Source: Spirochaetales bacterium | GTDB lineage: Bacteria; Spirochaetota; Spirochaetia; JABMQR01 | NCBI GenBank assembly: GCA_018399255.1 | Contig: JAGYPA010000002.1 | Span: 62,001-126,000, forward strand | Direction of reading: 5' to 3' | Length of the DNA: 64,000 bases | Shown: positions 13,928 through 24,594 of the stretch, piece after piece | Position numbering within the stretch: position 1 is the stretch's first letter | Layout: the number at the start of each line of letters is the position of its first letter | The notes under the pieces: generated by a model | The model's database searches: none | Told to the model about the DNA's origin: nothing | Seen by the model: the letters and a program-made list of their open reading frames with translations, nothing else | Position numbers and translations under genes: made by a program

Positions 13928-15250
13928 ATGAAAAAATTGTTACTCATGCTCTTAATCATCGGTTTTGCTCTGAGCTCCATCAGCGGGGCTGGGAGTGCCG
14001 AAACTTCTTCGGTTGGAGAGAAAAAAGTTGTAAGAATGTGGACATTCCTGAATCCCGAAGGTGCTGAAAGCGGCAGAAACCTTGCTCTGAAAAAGATTAT
14101 AGAACAGTTTGAGGCTGAGAATCCGAATATTGATGTAGTTGTGGAACCGCAGCAATGGGATGTCATGACTAACAAGTTCTTTGCAGCCCATCAGGCGGGA
14201 AATGCTCCGGATATTATGTGGGTCATATCCTACGATCTTGGAACGGCTATTGAGCAAGGAATGCTAGCTGATCTGGAGAGTCTTTTCCTCGATGACTGGA
14301 CTGAAGAAGAAGTGAGCGACATAAACGACTCGTTTTTCAGGTGGGGAGAAACTGATGGAAAACATTATCAGATCACTTTTTCCAGAAATTACTTCTCTTT
14401 GATATATCGAGAAGACCTGATAAAGAAGTACAATATCGATTTCCCTTTCAAAACCTGGGATGAGATGATTCAGGCTGCTGTTAAAATGACCGGGGTTGAC
14501 GAGGAAACCGGCATTATGCGGTACGGACTTGGACAATCATTCGGTTTGGGCAAGGTTGATCCCCCGATATTCACCTACGATGCGCTCACCCATCAGCCTG
14601 ATATATTCAACCCTGACGGCACTGCTGACTGGACAACAAAAGAGATGGAAAATGCAGTCGCTCGAATGTCCGATATGGTAAAGAAGTATAAAATCACCCC
14701 TGAATCAGCGGTAAATTTTGATATTGAGGACGTCTACCAGGATTTTATGGCCGGTAAATATGCTATGATGACCGGTGCATCCGTGCGTATTCCTGCCCTG
14801 AGGGCAGGGGCAAACTTCGATCCCGAAAGTATTGAGCTTATCCATTACCCTGGCGATGGAACTGCCGACTTTGGTCAAGGCCTCTTCTCGGGTTGGGCTG
14901 TCAGCGTATGGTCAAAATCCAAAGTCATTGATGAAGCTGGAAAATTTCTTGAATACATGATGAGTCCGGAAGCAGATAAACTGTGGGTTCTCGATGGAGG
15001 GCAAGTACCGATTAGAAAATCAACCATCCCTGCCCTGGGTGACTTTTTCGACAAACCGGAAAACGAGTACCTTAAAATTACAGCAGAGGGATTTACCAAC
15101 TACTGCTATGCAACTCCTACCGCATTTCCTATTCCCGGGTGGAGAGAAGATTTGAATGCTGTCGCTCAGGACGTAATTTATAACAATACACCTCCCCTGG
15201 AAGCCCTGAAAAAAGTGGAGAAAGAATTCAATACCCGTGTAGGAAAGTAA
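13928..15250 (+). CDS. ABC transporter sugar-type extracellular solute-binding protein (family 1)
   Basis: MKKLLLMLLIIGFALSSISGAGSAE signal; VVRMWTFLNPEG...FEAENPNIDVVVEPQQWDVMTNKFFAAHQAGNAPDIMWV. Confidence 0.88.
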   Translation: MKKLLLMLLIIGFALSSISGAGSAETSSVGEKKVVRMWTFLNPEGAESGRNLALKKIIEQFEAENPNIDVVVEPQQWDVMTNKFFAAHQAGNAPDIMWVISYDLGTAIEQGMLADLESLFLDDWTEEEVSDINDSFFRWGETDGKHYQITFSRNYFSLIYREDLIKKYNIDFPFKTWDEMIQAAVKMTGVDEETGIMRYGLGQSFGLGKVDPPIFTYDALTHQPDIFNPDGTADWTTKEMENAVARMSDMVKKYKITPESAVNFDIEDVYQDFMAGKYAMMTGASVRIPALRAGANFDPESIELIHYPGDGTADFGQGLFSGWAVSVWSKSKVIDEAGKFLEYMMSPEADKLWVLDGGQVPIRKSTIPALGDFFDKPENEYLKITAEGFTNYCYATPTAFPIPGWREDLNAVAQDVIYNNTPPLEALKKVEKEFNTRVGK

Positions 15251-15356
15251 CATCTTTTCGATTCAGGCGGTTCGCTTGACAGAGAAATCTCATAAGCGTA
15301 CCGCCTTTCTGTAACTCTTTCTGTAATTCTTTCCAAAGTAATAAGGATGGTCAATT

Positions 15357-16217
15357 GTGCACAGAAGAATAAACCTCGGCCTGATTCTTATAACTCCGGG
15401 CTTCGTTTTTATCTTTATGTTTCTTATATTTCCAATTTTTTACGCTCTCGGGCTGAGCTTCTTCAATACCAACTACCTTCAAGTAGAAGGATTTGCCGGA
15501 TTTGGAAATTATATACGCATTCTCCTCAGAGAAGAAACCGCAAACTCCATAGGGCGAGGATTGCTGATGAGCATCATCGCAGCCGGCTTTACCATGTTCA
15601 TCGGGTTCTGGCTTGCCTATTGGGTCAATTCTCGCTCAGGAATCATGGCTATGTCGCTGCAGCTTGTAGGGCTGGTTCCATGGGTTATGTCTATGGTTGT
15701 TGGAGCACTTTTATGGAAGTGGATTCTTGCCGGCGACCTGGGATTGCTTAACCACCTTTTCAGAACACTTGGACTGCCTCTCGTGAATGCGTTTGGAAAC
15801 AAAGTCTCATCCATGACCTCGCTCATATTTGTTGTATCATGGAGAACTATCGGCTACTCAATGGTCATGCTTCTGGCGGGAATGAAGACGGTACCTCAGG
15901 AACTCATTGAGGCTGCTATGATGGATGGGGCAGGAATTCTGAAGCAGATATTCCATGTCATCCTTCCGTTGATCAAAACCCCGCTTCTAGTTTCCGGCAT
16001 AACGGTACTTATGAGCAACATAAATAACGTTACCGTTCCTATGGTCCTTACCGGAGGAGGTCCGGTTAACGCAACGAATGTTGTCGCCCTTGAACTCTAC
16101 AGAATGGGGTTTGTCAATAGTCAGTACGGAATGGCCAGTGCTCTTGCCGCACTTGTTATCATAATCAATGTTTTTCTGATTGCAGGATATATGAGGGTAG
16201 TCAAGTGGCACTTCTAG
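15357..16217 (+). CDS. ABC transporter permease (MalF-type), GTG start
   Basis: TM helices; EAAMMDGAGILKQIFHVILPLIKTPLLVSG EAA loop. Confidence 0.9.
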   Translation: MHRRINLGLILITPGFVFIFMFLIFPIFYALGLSFFNTNYLQVEGFAGFGNYIRILLREETANSIGRGLLMSIIAAGFTMFIGFWLAYWVNSRSGIMAMSLQLVGLVPWVMSMVVGALLWKWILAGDLGLLNHLFRTLGLPLVNAFGNKVSSMTSLIFVVSWRTIGYSMVMLLAGMKTVPQELIEAAMMDGAGILKQIFHVILPLIKTPLLVSGITVLMSNINNVTVPMVLTGGGPVNATNVVALELYRMGFVNSQYGMASALAALVIIINVFLIAGYMRVVKWHF

Positions 16218-17059
16218 GTAATTCAGGGAAACATAAGAATATTTTGCTCATTGTTGAAATTCTGATCTTGCTGTTTTTCATTATCCTGAACATTGTTCCA
16301 ATCTTTTGGGGAGTGCTTACATCTTTCAAGAATCCACGCGATATCGCAGCCTTCCCTCCCAAAATCATCAACTTCACTCCGGTTATTGATCATTATATCA
16401 CGGTAATAAAGGGAGGGATTTTCAAAGCCATGGTGGTGAGTATCCAGAACTCAGCTTCAACCATTCTCTTCGGAACCCTGCTGGCTGCCGTTTCCGCCTT
16501 CGGCTTTGACAGATATAAGTTTACAGGCCGTAAATTTCTCTTCTTCTGCGTAATACTGGGAATTCCCCTTTCTGTAGGTTCTTCCGCTCTGCTTATTCCA
16601 AACTACCTCTATATGATTACTATTGGCCTTACAAATAAGATATATACACTGCCCCTGCTCTATATAACCTACAATCTTCCGATGGCTATCTGGATACTCA
16701 AAGGCAATATTGAATCAATCCCTATATCCATTGATGAATCTGCCAAAATTGAAGGGTGTTCAGATATGTATATATTCTTTCATCTTATATTGCCGCTGAC
16801 AAAACCCGCACTTGCAGCATCAGCCCTCTTTCTTTTCATCGGGTCTTGGAATGAGTTTGTAACATCTTCCGTCATGGTAGATTCTCCACATCTGAGACCG
16901 ATACAATTGTCAATTTATAATTATCTTGGCTTTTTTGGCCGGGAATGGGGTCCCCTGACAGCCGCGGCAACTCTGGCAATAATACCCATTATTATTATTT
17001 TTGCATTCCTCAGCAAACTACTCATTTCAGGTCTTACCCAAGGATCTGTAAAGGAATAA
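16205..17059 (+). CDS. ABC transporter permease (MalG-type)
   Basis: IDESAKIEGCSDMYIFFHLILPLTKPALAASALFLFIGSWNEF EAA loop; overlaps preceding permease. Confidence 0.9.
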   Translation: MALLGNSGKHKNILLIVEILILLFFIILNIVPIFWGVLTSFKNPRDIAAFPPKIINFTPVIDHYITVIKGGIFKAMVVSIQNSASTILFGTLLAAVSAFGFDRYKFTGRKFLFFCVILGIPLSVGSSALLIPNYLYMITIGLTNKIYTLPLLYITYNLPMAIWILKGNIESIPISIDESAKIEGCSDMYIFFHLILPLTKPALAASALFLFIGSWNEFVTSSVMVDSPHLRPIQLSIYNYLGFFGREWGPLTAAATLAIIPIIIIFAFLSKLLISGLTQGSVKE

Positions 17060-17062
17060 TGT

Positions 17063-19327
17063 ATGAAACAACAAGAATTTGAAAAACTTCAGTACGATAC
17101 AGTAGTAATTGGAGGCGGTCCGGCCGGGACAATGGCTGCGATTGCTGCATCACGCATGGGTGTGAATACTGCTCTCATCCAGAATAGACCAGTATTGGGA
17201 GGCAATTCTTCCAGTGAAATACGGGTACCGGTTGGAGGGGCTTGTGATTTCAACCCATGGGCCAGGGAGGGAGGAATTCTTGAAGAATTCTTCCTGACTG
17301 AAAGAACCCAGGATCCGCGCCGTATCTGGCTCGGAGAAACTCCATCACTTTGGGATATAACGCTCTATGATCTCGTCCATAAAGAACCTAACCTTACCCT
17401 TTTCCTCAACACTGAAGCCCTGGAAGTAATTATGACTGATAGTACTCACATCAGCAGCATTCTATGTCATACTATGGGTAATGAGAAAAATTTTACCATT
17501 GAGGCTGAACGCTTTATTGATGCAACCGGTGATGGAACTATAGCCGCCCTGGCAGGAGCACAATGGCGTTTCGGAAGAGAAAGCAAGGCCGAGTTTAACG
17601 AAGAACTTGCACCCGACGAGGCTGATGACAAGGTGATGGGAAGCAGCCTTCTATTTCATGCAGAAGACATCCGTTTCCCGGTTCCTTTCACCGCTCCCGA
17701 TTGGGTACCGCAGTACAAGAGCGATAATGATCTGCTCCATAGAACCCACGATGACATCACCGCCGGATATTGGTGGATTGAGGTCGGCAGCCCGCCCTAC
17801 CACACTATTACCGACAACCAGAAAATTCATCATGAGCTCTACACCCAACTGCTTGCGGTATGGGATCATGTTAAAAATCAGGATTCCCACGGAGCTGCAA
17901 CCCTGCATATCGATTTCATAGGAGCTGTACCCGGAAAGCGTGAATCCAGAAGAATTATCGGTGACTATATAATGCGTGAAAAGGATATACGGGAAGATGC
18001 CCGCTTCAGCGATGCAGTTGCTTACGGCGGGTGGTTCTGCGATCTGCATGCCATGGGAGGTATCCTAAACCGGGACGAACCGCCTGAACCAAGTTTCAAT
18101 AACGACCTGGAGGAAGTGGATCGCCGGCAGATGTACTTATACTCCATACCATTCAGAAGCATCTATTCCAAGGATATTGCAAACCTTATAATGGCTGGAA
18201 GAAATATCAGCGTATCGCATGTCGCTCTTGGATCAACCCGCCTTATGGCCACCTGCGCCGTAATCGGACAGGCAGCGGGAACCGCCGCTGCTGTATCAAT
18301 CAAGAAACATGTAGAACCGCGCAAACTCGGAACAGAATACATTCAGGAAATTCAGCAGCAACTGTTGAAGGACGACTGCTATCTTCCGGGAATCAAGAAT
18401 AGCGATCCTCATGATCTGGCCCGAAAAGCAGTACTTTCGGCATCATCCTGTGCAGCCCTCCATTTTCCCAGAGGCATAGTCGGTAATGAATATGAGCATC
18501 CCAAACAGAAATCTTTTCCTCGCAGCCCGCTGGATACGGAAAGAGCCCAGATGTTCCCCTGTTCATCCGGCAGCCTGACCCGTCTCGAGCTGCAGCTTGC
18601 CTCACATTCTCCTGACAATGCGGAACTTATGGTAAAAATCTATAAAACCGATTCAATTTCGGGTTTTTTCACCAAGGAACTGCTTTTTGAAACAGTAGCT
18701 ATTGTTCCGGCAGGTTTTAACGGATACCTGGACGTCCCGGTCGATGTAGATACCGGGGTGGAGACATTGCTGGCTGTGAGTCTGTATGCCAATGCTGATA
18801 TACTCTGGATGTATACATCGGATCCGCCGACTGGAACGGTTTCAGCAACCCGGCTCATAAATAATTGGAAACCACAAAAAGGATCCTATGGAATGATCAT
18901 CCACCCGGAAAGCTGTCCGTATGAGGTATGGAATCTATCAAGCGGTATTTCCAGACCTGAAGATTGGACCAATATCTGGGTATCCGATCCTGACCAGCCT
19001 CTGCCGGCATGGGTTGATCTTACATTTGACAAACCGCAGAGCATAAATACCGTACATGTTACATTTGACACCAACCTTAATCTGGCTCACATGTCGGTAC
19101 CCGGACTGTATCGTGCCCCGACTTGCGTCCGGGATTACCGAATATGGTGTAGAAAGCAGGATGGAACGTGGATTCCAACTACTGAAATCACTGGAAACTA
19201 TCTTCGCAAGCGGATTCATCATTTCCCCCGATCCACCTACGATGCAGTCAAACTGGAAGTTCTCTCGACAAATGGAGACCGATCTGCTCGTATATACGAA
19301 ATACGGATTTATAATGAACACGAATAA
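17063..19327 (+). CDS. FAD-dependent oxidoreductase with C-terminal beta-sandwich/discoidin-like region
   Basis: YDTVVIGGGPAGTMAAIAASRMGVNTALIQNRPVLGGNSSSEIRVPVGG; RFIDATGDGTIAALAGA; NLIMAGRNISVSHVALGSTRLMATCAVIGQAAGTAAA; C-term WVDLTFDKPQSINTVHVTFDTNL...VKLEVLSTNGDRSARIYEIRIYNE. Confidence 0.85.
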   Translation: MKQQEFEKLQYDTVVIGGGPAGTMAAIAASRMGVNTALIQNRPVLGGNSSSEIRVPVGGACDFNPWAREGGILEEFFLTERTQDPRRIWLGETPSLWDITLYDLVHKEPNLTLFLNTEALEVIMTDSTHISSILCHTMGNEKNFTIEAERFIDATGDGTIAALAGAQWRFGRESKAEFNEELAPDEADDKVMGSSLLFHAEDIRFPVPFTAPDWVPQYKSDNDLLHRTHDDITAGYWWIEVGSPPYHTITDNQKIHHELYTQLLAVWDHVKNQDSHGAATLHIDFIGAVPGKRESRRIIGDYIMREKDIREDARFSDAVAYGGWFCDLHAMGGILNRDEPPEPSFNNDLEEVDRRQMYLYSIPFRSIYSKDIANLIMAGRNISVSHVALGSTRLMATCAVIGQAAGTAAAVSIKKHVEPRKLGTEYIQEIQQQLLKDDCYLPGIKNSDPHDLARKAVLSASSCAALHFPRGIVGNEYEHPKQKSFPRSPLDTERAQMFPCSSGSLTRLELQLASHSPDNAELMVKIYKTDSISGFFTKELLFETVAIVPAGFNGYLDVPVDVDTGVETLLAVSLYANADILWMYTSDPPTGTVSATRLINNWKPQKGSYGMIIHPESCPYEVWNLSSGISRPEDWTNIWVSDPDQPLPAWVDLTFDKPQSINTVHVTFDTNLNLAHMSVPGLYRAPTCVRDYRIWCRKQDGTWIPTTEITGNYLRKRIHHFPRSTYDAVKLEVLSTNGDRSARIYEIRIYNEHE

Positions 19328-19345
19328 GATGACGAGAATGATGGA

Positions 19346-20767
19346 ATGAAGACAATCGATTTCATACCAAATAAACAAATTCCCATTATTGACAGTGCTG
19401 ATGTAGTGGTTGTCGGCGGAGGACCGTCGGGTACAGCAGCTGCTTTGGCAGCTGCACAAAGCGGATCCAGAGTGATTATTATAGAGAAGACAGGGTTCTG
19501 CGGCGGAACTGCAGCAATGGGCCTGCCAATTCAGGGATTTGATTATGCCGACGGCAGACCCCTGGTTCGCGGCATAGCCTGGAAGCTCTATCGCAGGCTT
19601 GCAGATTCAGGCGGTGCGCTCAGCAGCCTTTTACCTTGCCACCTGCATAATCCGTATGCAATCATTGATCCCGATCAGTGTACAATTGAGATCCAGCGTA
19701 TGCTTGATGAATCAAAAGTATCAGTTTGGCTTCATACCCACTTTCTTCACGCTGTTTTTGATGAAAGACGACATATCAGTTATGTTATAACAGGTGGTAA
19801 AGGAGGCCTCTCTGCAATATCCGGAAAATTCTGGATTGATGCAACAGGTGATGGTGATCTTGCAGTTGATATGGGTATTCCTTTCACGGTAGGCAGAGAA
19901 AGCGATTCAATACCTCAGTCTGCTACTCTCAACTTCAGCCTTTCGCATGTCAATTTACGGCAATTCGGTAAAGCAGCGGACGGGGAGAACAGAGAATTAT
20001 TTGATACACATCCGCTTCTCAACCGCAAGGCAGTAACTTCCGCTCAGCCTCACATTATGGTGGGAATGAGGAATATCATAGAAAAAGCTCAAAAGGAATC
20101 TGGAATTAAGCTTCCCGCCTCTTTTGTATCGTATATTACCGGAACAGCTTCCGATACGGTAACCATAAACATGACCCATATCCCCCATGCCATGGGTCAT
20201 ACCATTGAAGGATTATCTAAAGCTGAACAAGATGGCCGGCGCCAGATAGAACCAATCTGGCGCTTCTTTCGTCAGTGGGTCCCCGGTTTCGAACATGCCG
20301 TAATATCACGCATTGCCTCCCATGTTGGCATTCGGGAATCCCGCCATATTACCGGAATCTACACCCTGACGGAAAAAGATGTAACTTCAGGAACTTTCTT
20401 TCCTGATACCATAGCAGTTGGCGGGTATCCTATAGATATTCATAACCCGGAAAAGGGGGATGTCTATCTCCAGCGGGTCCCGCCATACGGTATCCCCTTC
20501 AGATGCATGCAGATCGAAGGATATGGAAATCTTCTGGTCACGGGAAGAGCTCTTTCAGCCGAGCATACGGCATTGGCATCCTGCAGACTGATCGCCACCT
20601 GCATGGCCATGGGAGAAGCAGCGGGAACTGCAGCTCACCTGGCTCTCGAGAATAAACTGGAACTTACGCCCATTGACACCAGAGAGGTGCGCAAAATTCT
20701 GCTCGCTAGAGGGGCTGTACTGGAAACGTCGGGGCTGGAACCGGACATCCCAGAGGCTGTCCAATGA
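19346..20767 (+). CDS. FAD-dependent oxidoreductase
   Basis: ADVVVVGGGPSGTAAALAAAQSGSRVIIIEKTGFCGGTAAMG; WIDATGDGDLAVDMGI; LLVTGRALSAEHTALASCRLIATCMAMGEAAGTAA. Confidence 0.88.
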   Translation: MKTIDFIPNKQIPIIDSADVVVVGGGPSGTAAALAAAQSGSRVIIIEKTGFCGGTAAMGLPIQGFDYADGRPLVRGIAWKLYRRLADSGGALSSLLPCHLHNPYAIIDPDQCTIEIQRMLDESKVSVWLHTHFLHAVFDERRHISYVITGGKGGLSAISGKFWIDATGDGDLAVDMGIPFTVGRESDSIPQSATLNFSLSHVNLRQFGKAADGENRELFDTHPLLNRKAVTSAQPHIMVGMRNIIEKAQKESGIKLPASFVSYITGTASDTVTINMTHIPHAMGHTIEGLSKAEQDGRRQIEPIWRFFRQWVPGFEHAVISRIASHVGIRESRHITGIYTLTEKDVTSGTFFPDTIAVGGYPIDIHNPEKGDVYLQRVPPYGIPFRCMQIEGYGNLLVTGRALSAEHTALASCRLIATCMAMGEAAGTAAHLALENKLELTPIDTREVRKILLARGAVLETSGLEPDIPEAVQ

Positions 20768-22092
20768 AAACTTTAACCTGTCACAAAAACATTCCCGTCA
20801 TAGCAGAGGTCGACATTCTAATTATAGGAGCAGGTCCGGCAGGTGTATGTGCAGCTGTAAGTGCTGCAGGAAAGAATGTAAAAACTATGATTGTAGAGCA
20901 GCATGGTTTTTGCGGAGGGATGGCAACAGCTGGATTAGTTGGCCCGATATTGGGAATCTACCATTGGGACTCTGGAAAACGAATTCTTGGAGGAATTCCC
21001 TACCGTTTACTTGAAGACATGGAGGCTAATGGCGGTGCAGAGCTGAATAACGATGGAATGCTTGTGCCATTCGACCCGGAAGTCATGAAAATTTCCTGCG
21101 AAGAAATGATCCGGAAAGCTGGTACGGAAATACGTTATCATACCAAAGCTGCCGGCTTGGAAATGAGCGGCAGCCGCATTACTCATTTGATTGCAGCTAC
21201 TACGGAAGGGCTCGGGGCAATTTCTGCCCGAATGTTTATAGACTGCACGGGAGATGGACTCGTCGCAGCCCGGGCAGGTGCTCCTTTTGTTCTAGGACAT
21301 CCCTCAGATCACTCCATGATGCCCATGACAACCGTTTTCCGCATCGGTGGAGTCAATCCAAAGACAATAAAAAACTCTGAGAACCCGAAAGCCGGTTATG
21401 TAGCCAGTGAGATACGTGAAATGCTCCAGTCGGCATTAACCGAGGGAGTTATCCCCGCTTTTGGAGGGCCATGGATTATGCGCGGATCAACCATCAGAAA
21501 TGATGAAGCTTTTGTCAACGTTGTTCGTGAATGGGGTGATCCAACAAACTGGGAAGCCCTCTCACGGTCAGAAATATCCGGCAGAGCTGATATGGCTGCA
21601 CTGTTCAGCTATCTCCGCAGTCGGGTTCCATCGCTGCAAAACTCCTATATCATCGATTCAGGTGCAGTAATCGGTATTCGGGATTCTCGCCACTTTATCT
21701 GCTCCCATCGACTGACTCTCAAAGACTGCTTATCGAAGAAAGTTAATCCTGATTCCATCGCCCTTGGCGGTCATATTCTTGATATTCATGCTTCTGACGG
21801 GACCAGTGGACAATCCCGTAATCCTCTGCCGCCTTATGAAATCCCTTTAGGCGCAGCAGTTTTCTCGAATTTTCCCAATTTACTGATTGCCGGTCGGACA
21901 ATTGATGCCGACTATGAGATATTTTCTTCGCTCAGGGTTATGGGGACCTGTATGGCTATCGGACAGGGAGTCGGGGCTGCCGCAAAGTTGAGTCTTGAGC
22001 GCGGTATAGAACCCGGGTTGGTGCCGAAGCAGGAACTTGCTGAGATCCTGGATTCAGATGGAGTGATAAAGCGCCTCGATAACACGGTATAA
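20764..22092 (+). CDS. FAD-dependent oxidoreductase
   Basis: VDILIIGAGPAGVCAAVSAAGKNVKTMIVEQHGFCGGMATAGLVGPI; FIDCTGDGLVAARAGAPF; LLIAGRTIDADYEIFSSLRVMGTCMAIGQGVGAAA; overlaps preceding gene. Confidence 0.88.
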   Translation: MKTLTCHKNIPVIAEVDILIIGAGPAGVCAAVSAAGKNVKTMIVEQHGFCGGMATAGLVGPILGIYHWDSGKRILGGIPYRLLEDMEANGGAELNNDGMLVPFDPEVMKISCEEMIRKAGTEIRYHTKAAGLEMSGSRITHLIAATTEGLGAISARMFIDCTGDGLVAARAGAPFVLGHPSDHSMMPMTTVFRIGGVNPKTIKNSENPKAGYVASEIREMLQSALTEGVIPAFGGPWIMRGSTIRNDEAFVNVVREWGDPTNWEALSRSEISGRADMAALFSYLRSRVPSLQNSYIIDSGAVIGIRDSRHFICSHRLTLKDCLSKKVNPDSIALGGHILDIHASDGTSGQSRNPLPPYEIPLGAAVFSNFPNLLIAGRTIDADYEIFSSLRVMGTCMAIGQGVGAAAKLSLERGIEPGLVPKQELAEILDSDGVIKRLDNTV

Positions 22093-22220
22093 AGCTGAAA
22101 GCAAAAGATTGATAATTGGTGAGGCGGCTTTCAAGTGAATAATATTTTCTCCCGGACTAATATTCTCATTTAGAGACCAATATGATATGGTTTGTTTTAT
22201 TTACAGGAGAGCCAATCTGA

Positions 22221-23379
22221 AATGGATGGTCAATTCATATATGAGAGGATAGCATCTCGGTTTCGGGAGAGTATCCTCGATGGAAAAATTAGAAATGGTG
22301 ATAAGCTGCCCTCTGCAAGAGACCTGGCTGAACAGTTTCAGACTTCTCAAATAACAGCAAATAAGGCACTAAATCAGCTGGCTGCCGAAGGGCTGATCCA
22401 CCGGTCACCGGGCTCAGGAAGCATGGTAATCTATGCGGGGCCGGATCATAAATCAGGGGTATCTGAAATCCGGAAAACCAAACTGATAGGTGTAATTGTA
22501 TTCGATATCGCCCATCCATTCTGGGCCGGAACAATACGGGGCATCGAAGAAGAATGCCAGCGCCACGGATATAATCTGCTGGTAGGTAATGATGAAGGAA
22601 AACTGGAAAAGGCGGAATCTTATATAGCAAATTTTGTTTCCCTCGGTGTGGAAGGTCTGATCTTTGTGCCCATTGGAACCAAAGATAAAAACTCTTACGA
22701 AATTGAAAACAGGAAACTGCTCGAACAGATAGAAAGAGCAGGTATTCCCTATGTATTGCTCCACAGAAGCATGGATACCTATGTTACCCCGGCAGCCCAA
22801 GTCGAAAACTACCAATCGTCATATGAAGCAACACGACTGCTGCTGAAGCAAGGGGTCCGGAATCCTCTCTGCATTTCACACTACTTCAGTCAGGTCGTCC
22901 TTGACCGGGAAAGAGGATTTGTTGAAGCCATGACCGATGCGGGGTTTAAGAATCCCGAACAAAGGGTCTATCATCTTCATCCTCTCGGTCAGACTGTCGA
23001 TATCCGCGAACTCAATGAAGTTGCCGGTATGATGGAAGAGAATCGCCACATCGATGGTATTTTTACCATAGCCGCCGATATGTTAGTAGTAGTAATTCAG
23101 GCTATGAAGCAGTCCTCGGCTTGGGAGCATGTAAAGCTGGTAAGTTTTGACTTCAACAGATCGCTGTACCGGCATCGCAATATCATTGCCATGCTGGAAA
23201 CGCCGTCGGTGGAGATGGGAATGCAGTCTGGAAATCTCCTCTTCAGACATATCCTCCATGAGTCTCCGTATAAGATGAGGACCCAGGTATGCCCCGTATT
23301 TCATATCAAGAAAAATCTGAAAGAAAGTCTGGATTCAAAAGGATATCTGAATGAACAGCATGTCAAAATCCACGACTGA
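22221..23379 (+). CDS. GntR-type HTH fused to LacI/PBP1-like ligand-binding domain (transcriptional regulator)
   Basis: YERIASRFRESILDGKIRNGDKLPSARDLAEQFQTSQITANKALNQLAAEGLIHRSPGSGSMV then LIGVIVFDIAHPFWAGTIRGIEEECQRHGYNLLVGNDEGKLEKAESYI; ORF opens at 22192. Confidence 0.87.
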
Positions 23380-23411
23380 CAGTTATCATGCATGCTGGAG
23401 AAGCTGAAACC

Positions 23412-24524
23412 ATGAAAAAACGTTTTCTTTATCAAACTATAGCCTCGGAGCTTATGAACAAGATTATCGATCGCACCTATGGAGAGGGTGATCTGCTGGA
23501 AAGTTCGGCTAATCTTATGCAGCGCTATAACGCTTCAGTTATCACCATCAATAAAGCTCTCGTATTGCTGGCAAACCTTGGATATATAAAAAGGATCCCG
23601 GGAAAAGGGAGTGTGGTTCAGCAGTCAGAGAGTAAACAGGATAAACCCCCTGGATCGCATTTAATAGGAGCCGTTGTCTATGATATGGCACATCCCGATA
23701 TCTGGGCGAATGCAGTAAAAGCGATTGAAAACCAATTGTATCCGCTTGGCTATCAGCTCCTGGTAGGTAATAACGCCGGCAATGCAGAAAGAATGATAGA
23801 ATACATAGACCAATTCTCTTCGCGGGGCATCGAGGGATTGGTTTTTGTTCCCCTTTCCGGGAGCACTGAAGAAGAATTTCATCAAATAAACACGCATATT
23901 GTAAAGCATCTTCTGAAAGTGAATATCCCCTTTGTTGTTATGAACCGGGTCCTGCATAATGCAGGCACAATTCAAGTAGGGTTCGATAATCATCAGGATG
24001 CTCTCGAACTGATGGATGCTCTGTTTGCACATAATTGCACTCATCCTCTGCTGTTGTCTCATCGCTTCCATAACAGCGAAATTAAAGATCGAGAAAGAGG
24101 GTTTCTGGAATCGCTGTGGAACCGCGGGGTAAGTGATCCAAAGCATACAATAATTAGATTACCTGATGGATCGGACAGCTCAACCCGACAGCTTGACTTT
24201 CTCTATTTTCTCGAGCAGGAACTGACTTCCAGGCCAGAGATAGATGCTTTGGTAGCTGTAGATGATCATATTCTCAAACTTCTTCAAATGGTAGTACAGT
24301 CGGGATCAATATTTGAAGAACATCCGGTTACGCTCACTGGATTCGGCACTGTTGATGACGTATTTTCCACTGGCTCGATTGATATCTACCAGCACCAGAA
24401 TCCTGCATCCCTGGTTGAAGTTGCAATAGCTCATTTGCTTGATATCATTAACAACCGGTCACTGGGCATCACTCAGATCATACGTATTCCTTCAATTCTG
24501 ACATTCGGCAGCAAAGCTTTATAA
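23412..24524 (+). CDS. GntR-type HTH fused to LacI/PBP1-like ligand-binding domain (second paralogue)
   Basis: MKKRFLYQTIASELMNKIIDRTYGEGDLLESSANLMQRYNASVITINKALVLLANLGYIKRIPGKGSVV then HLIGAVVYDMAHPDIWANAVKAIENQLYPLGYQLLVGNNAGNAERMIEYI. Confidence 0.85.
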   Translation: MKKRFLYQTIASELMNKIIDRTYGEGDLLESSANLMQRYNASVITINKALVLLANLGYIKRIPGKGSVVQQSESKQDKPPGSHLIGAVVYDMAHPDIWANAVKAIENQLYPLGYQLLVGNNAGNAERMIEYIDQFSSRGIEGLVFVPLSGSTEEEFHQINTHIVKHLLKVNIPFVVMNRVLHNAGTIQVGFDNHQDALELMDALFAHNCTHPLLLSHRFHNSEIKDRERGFLESLWNRGVSDPKHTIIRLPDGSDSSTRQLDFLYFLEQELTSRPEIDALVAVDDHILKLLQMVVQSGSIFEEHPVTLTGFGTVDDVFSTGSIDIYQHQNPASLVEVAIAHLLDIINNRSLGITQIIRIPSILTFGSKAL

Positions 24525-24568
24525 GCCATCTCCAGTTCCGCAAATCCTTCATATAGATCATACTATTT

Positions 24569-24588
24569 GACTTAATATTATATAAGTC
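24569..24588. promoter_or_regulatory. Inverted repeat, candidate operator
   Basis: gactta atattata taagtc, upstream of the fourth flavoprotein. Confidence 0.4.
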
Positions 24589-24594
24589 CTATAA

